Assembly (NCBI GenBank): GCA_017506865.1
Contig: JAFCMP010000030.1
Location: 248,001-312,000, forward strand
Reading direction: 5' to 3'
DNA length: 64,000 nucleotides
Origin: Tribonema minus
Lineage: Eukaryota; Sar; Xanthophyceae; Tribonematales; Tribonemataceae
Part shown: in pieces, positions 43,801 through 53,398 of the stretch
Layout of the letters: every line of letters begins with the position of its first letter
Position numbering within the stretch: position 1 is the first letter of the stretch
Notes under the pieces: model-generated
Told to the model about the DNA's origin: nothing
The model's input: only the letters and a program-made list of their open reading frames with translations
Databases searched by the model: none
Position numbers and translations under genes: made by a program

Positions 43801-44416
43801 CTGCGCGGGCGCCGGGGCCGCGCGCGCCGCCGCTGGCTGTAGAGAGGGGGAGGATGGGGGGCAGAGGCGCGACGCGGGGCCCGTGTGGCCGCTGCGTTGC
43901 GGCCGCCCCCCGGGACTTGTACAGGTGGTCGCGCTGGTGCAATTTCGTGCGCACGCACCCTGGCTCGCCGCACGAGGCGCATGCGCAGAGTAGCAGCTCG
44001 GGTTCCACGGCGTAGTAGGTGCCCGCGCCGGCTCGGTGGAGAGTCAAACACTCATCGTCGACCGCCTGCATACGCGCGAGAAAGTCGGCAGGCACATTCG
44101 GATGCTCGCGGCGCTGGTGATCCGCCAGCGTCGTGGCGATGCGGCGCGCCAGCGCCAGCGACGCCGACGTCTGCGCCGTGAGCGTGTTCGCCTCCCCGTT
44201 CCGGCGGAGGCGCGGTTTGGGCACTGGCACCCGAAAGAGGCAGCCAGTGTCATATAAAGGGCAGCGCGGATAGATGGCAGCTGTTGCAGGCTGAGCGGGC
44301 GCCTGCACTGCCTCAGGCTGCGCAGGGTCTATGCCCGCCGCGGCAGCCGCTGCTGCAGCAGCAGCTGCCGCAATGGCCGCCGGTGCGGCTCCCCCTGAAG
44401 TAGAGTCAGACATCAT
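40250..44416 (-). CDS. Retrotransposon ORF2: reverse transcriptase and restriction-like endonuclease
   Basis: 1388 residues from the ATG ATG at 44416. The N-terminus has a C2H2-like finger (CPLYDTGC, then HQRREH about 45 residues on) and a second Cys/His cluster (CASCGEPGC, HQRDH), as DNA-binding fingers do in R2-type elements. The RT core includes GPSGLRNSHLQQC, AIDGSNAFNALSR (catalytic Asp, about residue 590), GVQQGDPLGPLLFAL (about 647) and YLDD (about 682), the second catalytic pair. In most non-LTR elements this last motif is FADD, so YLDD is unusual. A CCHC knuckle (CPKCHRPVDSGAHLRRC) at about 1135 precedes an RH-containing helix, then a PD-(D/E)XK-like core with CCIDVTI and, about 40 residues on, KIDTY. 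That arrangement is the mark of the restriction-like endonuclease. No apurinic endonuclease domain is visible. Conserved motifs look intact. Confidence 0.88.
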   Translation of the reverse strand: MMSDSTSGGAAPAAIAAAAAAAAAAAAGIDPAQPEAVQAPAQPATAAIYPRCPLYDTGCLFRVPVPKPRLRRNGEANTLTAQTSASLALARRIATTLADHQRREHPNVPADFLARMQAVDDECLTLHRAGAGTYYAVEPELLLCACASCGEPGCVRTKLHQRDHLYKSRGAAATQRPHGPRVAPLPPILPLSTASGGARGPGARAAAAVAAAGPTWRSALPLWTLAPLSPARAALDDLSFDYVLQQQLVVGRRIRLEHRSDFTAALTATLAGLREAQTAVAQAHGVEAAAQASATAGAWCKLLHLLPCLLLVPDGSLPRAHRFAAFVAGDLDLLTRTALAFCRRGAARACTRRARSMTEAAAAVRERAAATARQPGGVGRAARLLAEGADTSAPRDSATLHKLQAKHPAGDASAKLDAAASRARSLVAAAALAAPAPLNCASFTADGLREAILAANPGSAAGPSGLRNSHLQQCVRHTAHTSGRTVDWLLELLAWLGTAVYSTPAALPAPFWRLHAAARLSAVGEKARPIACGDTIRRLFARTFCTDTRDRVSALLEPIGQFGVGARGGAERVALMAQLTHECGGVLLAIDGSNAFNALSRSAVLTAVAEHLPGLYGYVEHIYGPGRAPWLQFGLDGHADAAIILSQQGVQQGDPLGPLLFALALRGTMVAARAKFPQLALPGYLDDLTIMTPSCDAPVLDHVGRAFCFIQQALSELNIQVNVTKCAAVVPASGGARERAAAVFAAANVPVPVCDDGITLMGVPVGTEGFVRAQVAATLRAPGTDRLVAELVQMEDVQAAFSILRLAVPARAGHVSRNTAPSLTHEELRRFDAITLAAVAALAQEPSAGLTPPAHQRAPAAGDDCRGPPAVSAAAAPPSLWAAAVAWVRGADWGGEAPVTLPAHQQVRVHLRLGSGGFGVLGAAPRACAAFAARSLECMGPALAAFPVAARSRVLEHARYGFTFTQIATCLQQLRSGSDEAAAALALLLPTVWYQDWRQDDGAWRALRDLLQRAGGAAGPGMRTRAGARRAAAPAVAREPGSAQAPPAAVLPRRQAALSRVLDAALAATQLRRLEAANALEAVAAWRSGASKGAMGFLAQLPSTDPAETMSPPEFRETLRRHLGVERPAPAAARCPKCHRPVDSGAHLRRCTQGLNVTRHNLLADALFQLLKQVAHLRGLDRDTLAPFRRYAARHGFNKFMDIVFGSNQVCLPVPKVQPSADAVAAGRCTKLRGGFEVACCIDVTIRDSSCPSRLRQAQGGARDVQRVLESASQEKIDTYVVSGALDPTTHTLFSAAFDHFGAMSRDTQALLHALAEQSSQGSYNLAQRVAFWRRRTSLALQRALTRVVIDNWNAVIAPDGDVSAYRRIALLQVPRPSPASAEPPAPP

Positions 44417-44449
44417 TACGGTGGATGAGGGGAGCGCCGCACCGGCGGC

Positions 44450-46942
44450 TTACAGGCCCGAGGCGCCGCCGCCTCCCTCCGATGCCGGCGGCTGGGCCGT
44501 CGAGGTGGAGAGGAAGCGGTCGGCGGCGGACTGACCTTGGGGCAGCCCGCGCGCGGGGCGTGCAGCGGGGGGTTCCGCCGCCGAGCCCGGCGTGCGCTCA
44601 GCAGCCGTGCGCTTGCGGCTGGCGCGGGGTGTGCCACTGTCGGACATAAGCGCGCTGCTGTCACTGGCAGGCATGGGGGGCTGCCTACTGCGCGAGGGGG
44701 AGGCGCTGCAGTCGCTGCCGTGCCGAGCCGCTGGCGACGATGCGCGCCGACACCGCGAGCGCCCGCGTGAGCAAGAGCGCGGCGGCTGCCGCGGCGCCGC
44801 CGCTGCCTCCAGTGCCACCGCGGGGTCCGCTGCCGCGCTTGCGGCCGCTGCCGCTGCCGCGCTGGCAGCGCCTACAGCAGGCGGCGGCGCGCCCGCCGCC
44901 GCCGCGCCTGCCGCCGCCGCGCCCGCCGCCGTTGCCCCGTCCGCCGCCACCGCCGCCGCAGCGCCAGCCGCTGCAGAGCTAGCCTCAAGGTCTCCCGCCA
45001 CGGGCGTGGTGGCCACCGCGCCGGCGGCGTCCGCCGCCGGCACCGCCACGCTCGCAGCGCGCGCCGCTTCTGCTGTCAGCTGCGCCTCGAGTCGAGCGGT
45101 CGCCGCAGCGTTGCGCACCTGCTCTCCTTCGCGCAGGCTCCGTTGCTGCGCCGCCAGCCGCTCCGCACGAACTTGCTCTGCCAGAGACCGGTCGCGATCG
45201 GCCTCAGCAGCCCGCTTTCCCGCCTCGGAGGCTGCCAGCAGCTTTGTCAGTGCCTTGACCTGCTGCTGCAGCCCCTTCCGCGCGGTCCTCCCCTCCAGGA
45301 TGCCCCCCTGCAGCTGCTGAATGCGCTGCTCCTGGCCCAGCTGCGCAGGGTCCGCGTCGGCCGCCGGCGGCGGCGGCGAGGCGCCCGGCGACGCGCTCGC
45401 CAGCGCGGGCGTCGAGGCGGCGGCAGCGTCCGTCGCGGCGGCGCCGGTCGCCGCCGGCGCTGGGGGGTGCGAGGCGGCGGCGCCGGTGGGCGCACGCTGC
45501 GTCGCGGCGGCTGCCGCCGCGGCGGCTGCAGCCGTGGCTACCGCAGGGGCACCGGCGGCTGTGCCAGTGGCGGCGGCTGGCGTGGTGCAGGCCGCGGGGA
45601 GCGTGGTGTGCGCGCAGCGCGTTGCCCGGCACTGCTGACCCGGGCGCGTGAAGTGCCGTCGCAAGCAGGACGGGCACGCTGTCAGATTGTCAGGGCCCAG
45701 CAGCCGCAGCGCTACTTCCGTGCCGTCCACCGCGCATAGGACCGAGTGCGCGAGTCGCCGCGCAACGCCGCGGACCACTGTTAGCTCCCAAACACCCGCG
45801 GCGCCTGGCGATGCCGCCGACGCCGGCGCCGCGGATGAGGCCGCACCGTTAATGCCTACGCCGCAGGTCTTCAGAGCGCTGGCCAGCAGCAGAAAGGCGG
45901 CGGAAGTGCCGCCGCCGCCCGCCCGCAAGCGCACCGGCGCGATGGGCATGCCAGGAGCTGCGAGTGCGGGCGCAAGCAGCATTGCAAGCTGCGCTGCAGA
46001 CCACGCCGCCGGCGCGCCGCGCACGGTGACCGTGACCGGGGCGCTCATGTCACCAGCGCGGGTGATGCGCAGGCGGAAGCCGCTGAAGCTGAAGTCAGCG
46101 GAGTCGCCGACCGTTCCGAGCGCCGCGTCAACGAGCGCGGCCGGCGCCCGCAAGCATAGCGTGCGGAAGTCATCGCGAGGCGACAGAGGCCCCAGCGTCT
46201 CTGCACCCTTGAATAGGGACGCAAGTGAGGCAGCGTCTCCAGCGCCGGCCCTCGCCGCGTCGTGCATGTGCGTGAGCGCCGCCGCTAGCAGCTGCTGGCG
46301 CCCCCGCGTGAGTCGGGCGCGGCGCTGTGCAGCCGCCGCAGGGGTGCTGCGCTCGCGCTCGTGAGGCTGACGGGCCGGCGCGAGCTCTGCTAACAGTGCG
46401 CGGACGCTGGCCGGCAAGGCAGCCAAGTGCTCCTGGGTGTAGCAGGTGACTGGATCCACCGTAAACGAGACTAGGTCTGTGCCGGCTGCCGCCGCCGGCG
46501 GCACAAATGGCTGTCCCTCCGCTGTCGGACGGCCCTGCACGCGCGCCGCCATCGCCATGAGGCGGCCCGCAGCGGCTCCACCCTGGCGCCCCACCGCCGC
46601 GACAGCGGGGGGCACGAAGAAGTACTGCTCCTGTTCCGCGGCGTGGAACATCTCGCTCGCCTGTTGGTATAGCTGCCCTGGAGTGAGGGCGGATGGGGCT
46701 GGGGTTGGCGTGTAGCTGCCTCGGGGAGTGAAGTAGGCTCCATCGTGGCCGTGCAGCAGCCGTGCCTCCTCCCGAAGCAGGTTGCTCTTCGCTGTAAGCG
46801 ACGGGGGTGTTGTCGCAGTTTTGGCGGCTTTGGCCGCCCACGAGGCAGCAGCAGCAGGAGGGGTGGCCGCGCGACCATTTGGGCCAGCTGGCGTGTCGCC
46901 AGTCGCCGCTGGCAGCACCACCTCCATCGCTTCGGATGGCAT
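44450..46942 (-). CDS. Retrotransposon ORF1, gag-like
   Basis: 830 residues from the ATG at 46942 (MPSEAMEVVLPAATGDTPAG); the frame is open up to 47086 without another ATG. The middle holds a stretch (FSFSGFRLRITRAGD, VTVTVRGAPAAWSAAQLA, WELTVVRGVARRLAH) that could fold as RRM-like domains, followed by a Cys/His cluster (CPSCLRRHFTRPGQQCRATR, then CAH), a candidate zinc knuckle. The C-terminal third is Ala/Pro-rich with a coiled-coil-like segment (QLGQEQRIQQLQGGILEGRT) and basic Arg/Ser patches. Layout matches nucleic-acid-binding ORF1 proteins of two-ORF non-LTR elements. Assignment rests on position, ending 33 bp before ORF2, and not on a clear family match. Confidence 0.65.
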   Translation of the reverse strand: MPSEAMEVVLPAATGDTPAGPNGRAATPPAAAASWAAKAAKTATTPPSLTAKSNLLREEARLLHGHDGAYFTPRGSYTPTPAPSALTPGQLYQQASEMFHAAEQEQYFFVPPAVAAVGRQGGAAAGRLMAMAARVQGRPTAEGQPFVPPAAAAGTDLVSFTVDPVTCYTQEHLAALPASVRALLAELAPARQPHERERSTPAAAAQRRARLTRGRQQLLAAALTHMHDAARAGAGDAASLASLFKGAETLGPLSPRDDFRTLCLRAPAALVDAALGTVGDSADFSFSGFRLRITRAGDMSAPVTVTVRGAPAAWSAAQLAMLLAPALAAPGMPIAPVRLRAGGGGTSAAFLLLASALKTCGVGINGAASSAAPASAASPGAAGVWELTVVRGVARRLAHSVLCAVDGTEVALRLLGPDNLTACPSCLRRHFTRPGQQCRATRCAHTTLPAACTTPAAATGTAAGAPAVATAAAAAAAAAATQRAPTGAAASHPPAPAATGAAATDAAAASTPALASASPGASPPPPAADADPAQLGQEQRIQQLQGGILEGRTARKGLQQQVKALTKLLAASEAGKRAAEADRDRSLAEQVRAERLAAQQRSLREGEQVRNAAATARLEAQLTAEAARAASVAVPAADAAGAVATTPVAGDLEASSAAAGAAAAVAADGATAAGAAAAGAAAAGAPPPAVGAASAAAAAAASAAADPAVALEAAAAPRQPPRSCSRGRSRCRRASSPAARHGSDCSASPSRSRQPPMPASDSSALMSDSGTPRASRKRTAAERTPGSAAEPPAARPARGLPQGQSAADRFLSTSTAQPPASEGGGGASGL

Positions 46943-47110
46943 GAAACGACTTGAAGTTGAAATGGGGCGGGCCCTGCCCCGCCCCTGGGACACGGTGGCG
47001 GCTGCCCCTCGTGGAGGGTGCCGAGCGTTGGCTGAACAGCAGGCACACAGGGTGGGAGTCACCAACGTGGCGCCAGCAAAATCCACCCAGAAACGTTTTG
47101 TTTAGTCGAA

Positions 47111-47543
47111 GTTCCATAGTTGAAGTGGAGTGCATGATCTGCAGTTCGAACTAGTTCCGAGCCGTACCACGACGTAGGATCCGTGACGAGACATTGATAC
47201 GACCGCTGTCGACACTACAACAGGTGCGCGCTTCCCAGCAAGAAACTCACCTTCGGTAAGTGATCATAACAGCACGAGTTTTTCCACTTTGTGAATGAGC
47301 CTACGCTGCCAGCGATCGCCGCACTGCAGCATTCCTCTCTCGTGCTGAATGAACAAAATTTGATGAAGTCCATTGCTACTATGTCGTGTGGTTGCGGAAG
47401 GACAAAAACATACCATGCACAGCTTGATCAACCTGACAAGAGCGCCTTTTGTACGCATGCATGCATCATTCGCGTCGCTTACTTCTTCTCCCCTCTCTCT
47501 GTTGCACTCTACCGCCCAGGAAGCTACCGTATCAAACGCCGGC
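47111..47543. other. Spacer between retrotransposon 5' end and small secreted-protein gene
   Basis: Likely promoter side of the 47544 gene. Upstream in-frame codons exist back to 47373, including an ATG-led stretch at 47421, but they lack the signal-peptide pattern. Confidence 0.4.
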
Positions 47544-47879
47544 ATGCACACGGTCACAGCTCTCGCCGCCATGACGGCCTTTGCAGCAGCCGTCGCAGCC
47601 ATCGAGATCCCCGTTCCTGATATCCCCGATATCCCGATCCCAGACATCCCCGCCATTCCACTGCCGGACCTGCCCCAGATACCCACCATCAAGCCGTCGC
47701 TGCCTGATCTACCGGCGCTGTTTCCCACTGCGAGGCCCACTCAGGACGCGGCTGCGGATCCTGTCACGACACCGTCGCCCACACCGCAGCCCACGGAGAA
47801 AGGCGGGGCTTCCGCTCGCGCTCTGGGTGCTGCAGCAGCGGCGCTGTTGGCGGCGGTCGGCGTCCTGCTGCAGCTGTAA
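47544..47879 (+). CDS. Small Pro/Ile/Asp-repeat secreted or GPI-anchored-like protein
   Basis: 111 residues, single exon. The chosen ATG gives a signal peptide (MHTVTALAAMTAFAAAVAAI), followed by a run of short PDIP-type repeats (IPVPDIPDIPIPDIPAIPLP and on to PDLPALF), a Thr/Pro-rich linker (TTPSPTPQPTEKGG) and a hydrophobic end (ALGAAAAALLAAVGVLLQL) without a basic tail. This shape is typical of a cell-surface protein with a GPI-attachment signal or a C-terminal membrane anchor. Longer upstream starts in frame would bury the signal peptide. Family unknown. It resembles wall or adhesion proteins by composition only. Confidence 0.6.
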   Translation: MHTVTALAAMTAFAAAVAAIEIPVPDIPDIPIPDIPAIPLPDLPQIPTIKPSLPDLPALFPTARPTQDAAADPVTTPSPTPQPTEKGGASARALGAAAAALLAAVGVLLQL

Positions 47880-49485
47880 GGACCAGAGTGGCAGTGGCAG
47901 CAGTGCTGAGAAATCCGGACCGAGCGCCAGGCCAACTTCACCAGCAACGTCAGGAGTGGAGCGGTGTCTCTGCAGCATCGCCACTGCAGATTGGCTTGGC
48001 GGCCGGCGGGTGCTGGCAGCGGCTGTCATCAGCAATGATGATGTTGGTGATGCTAGTCAGCGTCCGCAGTGCTCCGCATTCGCCACCAACCGCACTTGAT
48101 TTTGCGAACAGCGCATCGCGCATCTGACTAGTGCCGGAGCCTGCATTCGTCCTCATGTTTTCGTGCAATGCGGAATGGGTAGGTTGCAAGGCTGCCACAT
48201 GCGCGGCTCTTATGGAGCGGGCTTAGGTGGAGCAGAGGCGACGAGAAGCGAGTACTTCGGCGCTTGGATAGATTTTCATTTGTAGCTGGGGCTGCAGCAG
48301 CGGCATGCACAGCAGGCCAGCGGTCTGCGTAGGTATGTAGGTATGTGTGCGCAAGCAGCGTACTCATACGGAAGCCTCAAGACGCACAAGAGCTGTTGTT
48401 AGGGCCGTTTGTTGGGAATACATGAGTGTCGTTTTGGTCGCTTTCAAGGGGAGGTAAGCACCGTCATTATCATCAGCGGACACAATTGTAGTCAGGCACT
48501 GTAGTGGCGTTGTTGCAGGGAGGGTGAGGGGGGCACTTTGCACACAGTGCAAGCTTCAATTGTGCGCCACCAGACTCTTCGTGTCAGCTCCGGCGGATAT
48601 GCAGCAGTGTGGTCATGATTAATTTGAAGTCAACAGAAATACACTGCACATCAGCACCGAAAGACACATTTACTGAGTCTGTCATTATATGCGCTGTTTG
48701 TGTGCACTCCTTGAGCGCTGTTGCTGCCCGTTCTGCTCAGTCGCCATTGTTAGGCAGACGATAATTGCCGATAATGCCTACAAACTGTGCTGCTGCTTTG
48801 AGCAATCCACATTGCATGAGCTAGTTCATAATTGCCATGACATAAGACATCAGCACATCTGCATCTCTGTCTGGTTCAGAGTGGCCACACACGCAGCTGC
48901 CAAATGCGTGCAGGTCGTACCTAGCTGCCCTCCTGTTCCGTCATGTGTAGTAGCATGCCAGCACAGGATCATGTTTATGCATGTGAAGAAGAACTTGAAG
49001 TTGCTGCTCCACAGAGCATAACAATGCAGACGTGGAGCAAGCGTGAACACACCAAAAGCAGCGTGGCAGACAACATGCACGCTTGACGGCGTCATTTGGA
49101 AGTTATCAAATAACTTCAAATGCCTAATTCGTCCGTGCCTTAGCGGTGACATATCATCTCAGCCACTTGCTGATCTTGAATGGAAGGCGAGCAGGGGCGG
49201 AAGGGGGGCAACGCCCGTGTACGCTACTACTGAACACACACAACCTGAGAAACTGAGGTACTTAGTGGTGGCCGCCTTTGTAACCTTTGACGCAGCTAGC
49301 AAGAAGAACAGAAAAAATAGGCATGGCCAGCTCATGCAGCGACCCAGCTGTGCAGCTCATGTACGCATGTGCATGCCAACGATGTACGTATCCAGCATGA
49401 CACCGAGGGGCAAGGTGCGCACGGCAGCACACTTGCACTCGTATGATGTAGTACTGGGTTCCAGACCTTGCAGTTGTGGAGGAAT
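47880..49485. other. Spacer downstream of the small protein gene
   Basis: 1.6 kb without a supportable exon. A GAACTTGAAGTTGCTG word occurs at about 48990. The right part is the 3' side of the homeodomain gene. Confidence 0.45.
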
Positions 49486-51335
49486 CTAGGCGAGGCAGAG
49501 CTTGTTGAGCTTGTCCACGATTGCCGCTCTGACGGCATCGGCAGGCTGAGTCTTCACCCCCAATCTTGGGAGGTGGTTGACAAACCTGATGGGAGGCACG
49601 CAGAGGAGCTGGTTAGCCGTTGCAGTTGAATACTTGTCGAAGTGGCATCTTGTTATTGAGGCGGCGGTAAAACAGTTGCCCACTGCTACTACAACCTTCA
49701 TAATACGAAGCTACAGGACATGCATGGTGGCATGATGTGAGACAGCGACGTTCTTGAAGATCACATATGCCAGGACGCAAGTACTGCCATGGCATGCCAG
49801 GACGCAAGTACTGCCATGGCATAGCTTCAGCGTCAGCATAATCACGGCTGCAAACTAGCTTAAGATGTGGCAGGATGTCACTTTAAACAGAAGATGATGC
49901 TCACATTCGCCAAATCTGAGCATGGCACCACTGTTGCCTCCATTCGGCCTCTCAAGTGCGCCTTGCAGTGCAGACAGAGGCTCCGAATACAGCTACTTGC
50001 CAACAAGCAACAGCTACTTCAAAGTATCAGAAACAGAAGCAGACAATTTGCCAACATGTACTTCTCTTCTCAAGTAAAGGATTGCTGACTCGCACCAAGT
50101 ATGTTTGTACATCAAAAGTCAACTTCACAGGTCAATTCTCACTTTTCTGTAGCATGTCAACTGTGTAATTGTTGCTGATTTGTCGAATGAAGCAAGGCAA
50201 TGACTCCCTGTGCAAATTTCAGCAACACTGGGAACGGCAACATCAGCATGCTCAATACTTGCAAACACTTGAGGCACGGCATACTGCATCCCTCCGCTCA
50301 CCACGTTTCAATCTGCTTGCGGTTTACCCCTGGGTGTATCGATGCAAACGTATCCTTCTGTTCAGGAGTCGGGTACGGGTGATGCAGACTTTCCATCAGC
50401 CATTCTAGCATGGCTTTCACAGTACTGAACGGGAGGTTCTGGCCACGGTGGTTGCGCGTAGTCTGAGATCTATCAGTGTCCAGTTTCAACGTGGTCTTCT
50501 TGACCAAGGCTTTCTTCGCCGTGGATATCTTGGTATTTTCCATGAGCACTTCCTTGCCAGCCTGCCAACGCACAGCCAAAGATAGGGTGCAATAGTAGCT
50601 TCAAGGTCAGGGGTGATGCTCAGGAAGCGCATGGAGCGTCACTACTCAACTATGATCCACCTTAGGTGTGAAATTGTGCATAAAAATGTACGGCTAGGCA
50701 ATCTTGTAAAGGCCACCAGCACGCATTGCACAAGGTAGCATGTTATGACTGAATACATTCTAGGAGAGCTGCAGTGCCGCATACTGCCTCAGCGTCCAGC
50801 GTGATCTTGACGACCAAGTGATAGCAGGTGCGCATTTCGATGCCGCAGCTAACGCTGCAACTGCATCATCAGACTGTACAAGTCATGCCGTCACTTGATG
50901 ACGTTGAGCGCAGGGTTTGATGTGCAGCATTCAAGTGATCAGACTGCTGGCAAGCACCATACCAAGCGACTTGCTATCACGCAATGACGCTGGCATGCTC
51001 TTGAACATTGCGAAACGCTACGCAATTGCAGTATGCTTTGGCGTGCAAGGCGTGTGGTAACAGTATGAAAGTGAACTTACCCTGCCGCCGGTGCTGGCTT
51101 GTGCCCAATTCACACGCGGATGGGTCAGAGCACTGCTGTCGGAGGAGGCTGCCGCAGAGCTCTTAATAAGCCCCGTGTTCGGCATGAGGAACTCTTTGCG
51201 CAAGGTGACCTCAAACTCCTTGCACATATGTGCAGTGTGGCAGTACACGCGGTCGGTGCCAGCTCTCAGCGCCGAAGCGTTCAGCTGTAAGGGGGCACGG
51301 GATGAAACTGGCCGCAGGCCCATGTTGCTGAGGAT
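49486..51335 (-). CDS. TALE-type homeodomain protein, C-terminal three exons, divergent helix 3
   Basis: Exons 51335-51081, 50561-50302 and 49585-49486; phases agree (AGG|GCT; TG|G TTT). The homeodomain crosses the last intron: LEWLMESLHHPYPTPEQKD (the Pro-Tyr-Pro loop insertion of TALE proteins), then FASIHPGVNRKQIETW | FVNHLPRLGVK. Trp48, Phe49 and Asn51 are present, but the position of Arg53 is Leu, followed by Pro, where TALE proteins normally have WFINARKR. DNA contacts may therefore be altered. The N-terminal exon carries EFEVTLRKEFLMP and Ser/Ala-rich sequence. The start is not certain: an internal ATG (MGLRPVSSRAPLQL) is possible, and an upstream exon is also possible because the frame stays open to 51437. 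The stop TAG is at 49486. TALE factors in algae often act in life-cycle control, which is only background here. Confidence 0.75.
49767..49820 (+). repeat. Perfect 27-bp tandem duplication
   Basis: Two identical adjoining 27-mers starting ATGCCAGGACGCAAGTACTG, in the last intron of the homeodomain gene. The core GTACTGCCATGGCA is partly palindromic. Confidence 0.9.
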
Positions 51336-51551
51336 CTGTCGCGGAGGCGGTGGTGTGCAGTCTTCATTGAGTTCTGGGTAATGTACACACTGCGGCGTAA
51401 CATGAGATAGCAGGTGACTGCAAGTGGCGGTCTGCAACGCAGCGCCACAGAAGCATGCGACAGCAATCAGATGTTTCAGTCATCTGCTCACACGCTCGCC
51501 AAGATGGTGAAATGGGGGTGCGCAAACAGGTGATGGCGACAGCATTTTCAG

Positions 51552-52888
51552 GTTGTCGGACCTGTTTTCAAAACAATACAAGCAGAAAACAGCGGCGCCG
51601 CCGGTGGCATTGAACAACACGGTGTCATCAAAGGCAGCGATGATCGTCAGGTGAGTATGTATGAAGCACGCTTTATTGTCATTGTGCGATCACTCTGGTG
51701 GTTCCATGAAATGTGCGGACCATAGTTGATGCTGACGTGATGTTATTCAGTACTCCTAGTAGACTTTACAGCTGCACCATATATCTCACGCTTTCATGCG
51801 AGCATGATGCAGTGCGTGCGCCATGATCACTGCGTGCAACATGATCACTGTTTGTGCCCCGATGTGTTCTACGCTTGCAGGCATGGTTCTGAAATGCGTG
51901 CAGGTCCCTTACCTCATATTCCAGCAGAACCGGCGCCCACACGCAGCAGGCATCGTGGTGCTGCTGGAGCTTCAGGTTGAAGACAAATGTCTTGAGGCTA
52001 CGGATGAGGCAGTTGCGGTCACTGGCTTTCCCGTCCTTGCGTACTTGATTATCGACAACATTCATGCGCATCCTCAGGTAAGCACTGCAAGCACACAGCA
52101 TGCCAGGGCAGATACGAGCAGAGTAAGTCAGTATTCTAGTTGTGAACTGCCCAGACTGCTGAAAAACTTGCTGCGGTTCATGCAAGGTGCTGCTGCACAT
52201 AGGTGTACATAAGACCTTTGTGGTGCGATGCCTGACTTAGTTGAACAATATGCAAACTGTACGTCTGCTGAAATGCGTACACCAGATGTTCATGCCTGCT
52301 GCAGTGAGGACGTCAGATGCAATCTGGGCAACAGTAGCAAGGATATGCATACCCGCTTGCAGAGGAAGGCGTGTATATAGCGTACCACTTGACCACTATC
52401 GAAGGAGTGGGAATGCAGCCTCCACTTTGTGCCGGAAGCCATGAGAGCATTGCTCAATTAATGTGCCATGTCAACATCTGCTGTGCCACCAACAATAACA
52501 AACTGCACGCCTAGAAACGTAAGCATGGTTTATCCGATGATTGCAGTCGCCCTGGCCTTGATACGCACATGGCATTCCTTGACCGCTGGGCAGGACTCAA
52601 TATATCGCTGCTGCTGCTGCCGCTGCCAGCTGCGGCAATGCCCGAGACGCCAGGCCTGGAAAGGGGCAGAGATCAGCAAGACGATGAGGAGGCGGGGACC
52701 GCTTGTCGCGCACGCATGGCAGCAATACACTTGTGGTAGGAAAGCACAGCAAACTTGCTGCGCGAGAGCATGCAGCCAAACTGGAGAGGGGGATGATGGG
52801 GGGGCACATGTGGGCACTGACCCGCAGAACACTGGACCGACAGGAAGCTCCATCAGGTCTGGTAGCATCGCGCCAGGAGGAACGAATG
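51552..52888 (+). CDS. Possible exons of an unrecognised plus-strand gene
   Basis: Three candidate exons with AG/GT borders, each a multiple of three: 51552-51650 (VVGPVFKTIQAENSGAAGG...), 51904-52077 (VPYLIFQQNRRPHAAGIVVL, LELQVEDKCLEATDE, FPVLAYLIIDNIHAHPQ) and, weakest, 52844-52888 (EAPSGLVASRQEERM). All are phase 0. The middle exon alternates hydrophobic strands like a beta-sandwich. No family recognised, no start or stop found, and a gene this close to the 5' end of the minus-strand homeodomain gene needs transcript support. Confidence 0.3.
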
Positions 52889-53398
52889 GTGAGTGAGTGT
52901 GAATGTCCATCACGCGCACGCTGCAACTGCGTTTTGATGGGTTTGACCTGACTTTTTGATGTGCTATTTTTTTTGAATGCCCGGGAACATTCTCGGGGTC
53001 TAACCGCCGCTTCAAGGATACTTGTGCTGATTTCAGTCGCAATGCTGTCATCGCCAAGGCAGGAATACTGACATCCCTTTGTCTGTTGGGTCGTTGTGTG
53101 CAATCGTTCAGATCTCATGTACATGCAATTTGAAAAGTGCAATTTGAAGTCGGAACTTAAACGCGCCTGCGGGCTCGCGCGAGCTCGGGCAGCGCAGCTG
53201 GTGCATGTATGCACCACACCTGCTGTAGTCACAAGGGCGCCTGAACAGCTGATTCTGATTGACTTATTCATCATATATCCAGTTCAACTGTACAACCTCA
53301 CTTCAAGTAACGTGTTCTGAGAAAGTTGGAATCAAATCTTCATGCGCAGCGTGTGTTGCACACTACACTCAGCAACAACTGAGGTGTACTTGACGATC

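Larger units (their letters stand above)
39560..47110 (-). mobile_element. Two-ORF non-LTR retrotransposon with restriction-like endonuclease
   Basis: Minus-strand element: ORF1 (46942-44450), 33 bp gap, ORF2 (44416-40250), then a short 3' UTR. No long terminal repeats. ORF2 has reverse transcriptase and C-terminal restriction-like endonuclease features as in the R2/R4/NeSL/Utopia-type groups. Both ORFs are uninterrupted over 2.5 and 4.2 kb, so insertion is recent or the copy is under selection. The 5' boundary near 47110 is an estimate: the coding frame and the TTGAAGTGGAG words stop there. I could not find a certain target-site duplication. Confidence 0.8.

Noticed and set aside
40250-44416. 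Group II intron or retroviral-type reverse transcriptase
   Set aside because: No LTRs, integrase, protease or RNase H; CCHC plus PD-(D/E)XK-like C-terminus and a separate ORF1 fit a non-LTR element.
44425-46364. Plus-strand Ala/Arg-rich open frames across the retrotransposon
   Set aside because: Antisense shadows of ORF1; the minus-strand frame is the long one and adjoins ORF2.
51503-51551. A 22-nt intron joining an ATG at 51503 to the exon at 51552
   Set aside because: Far below any known spliceosomal intron size, and the joined frame would not match the next exon's phase.
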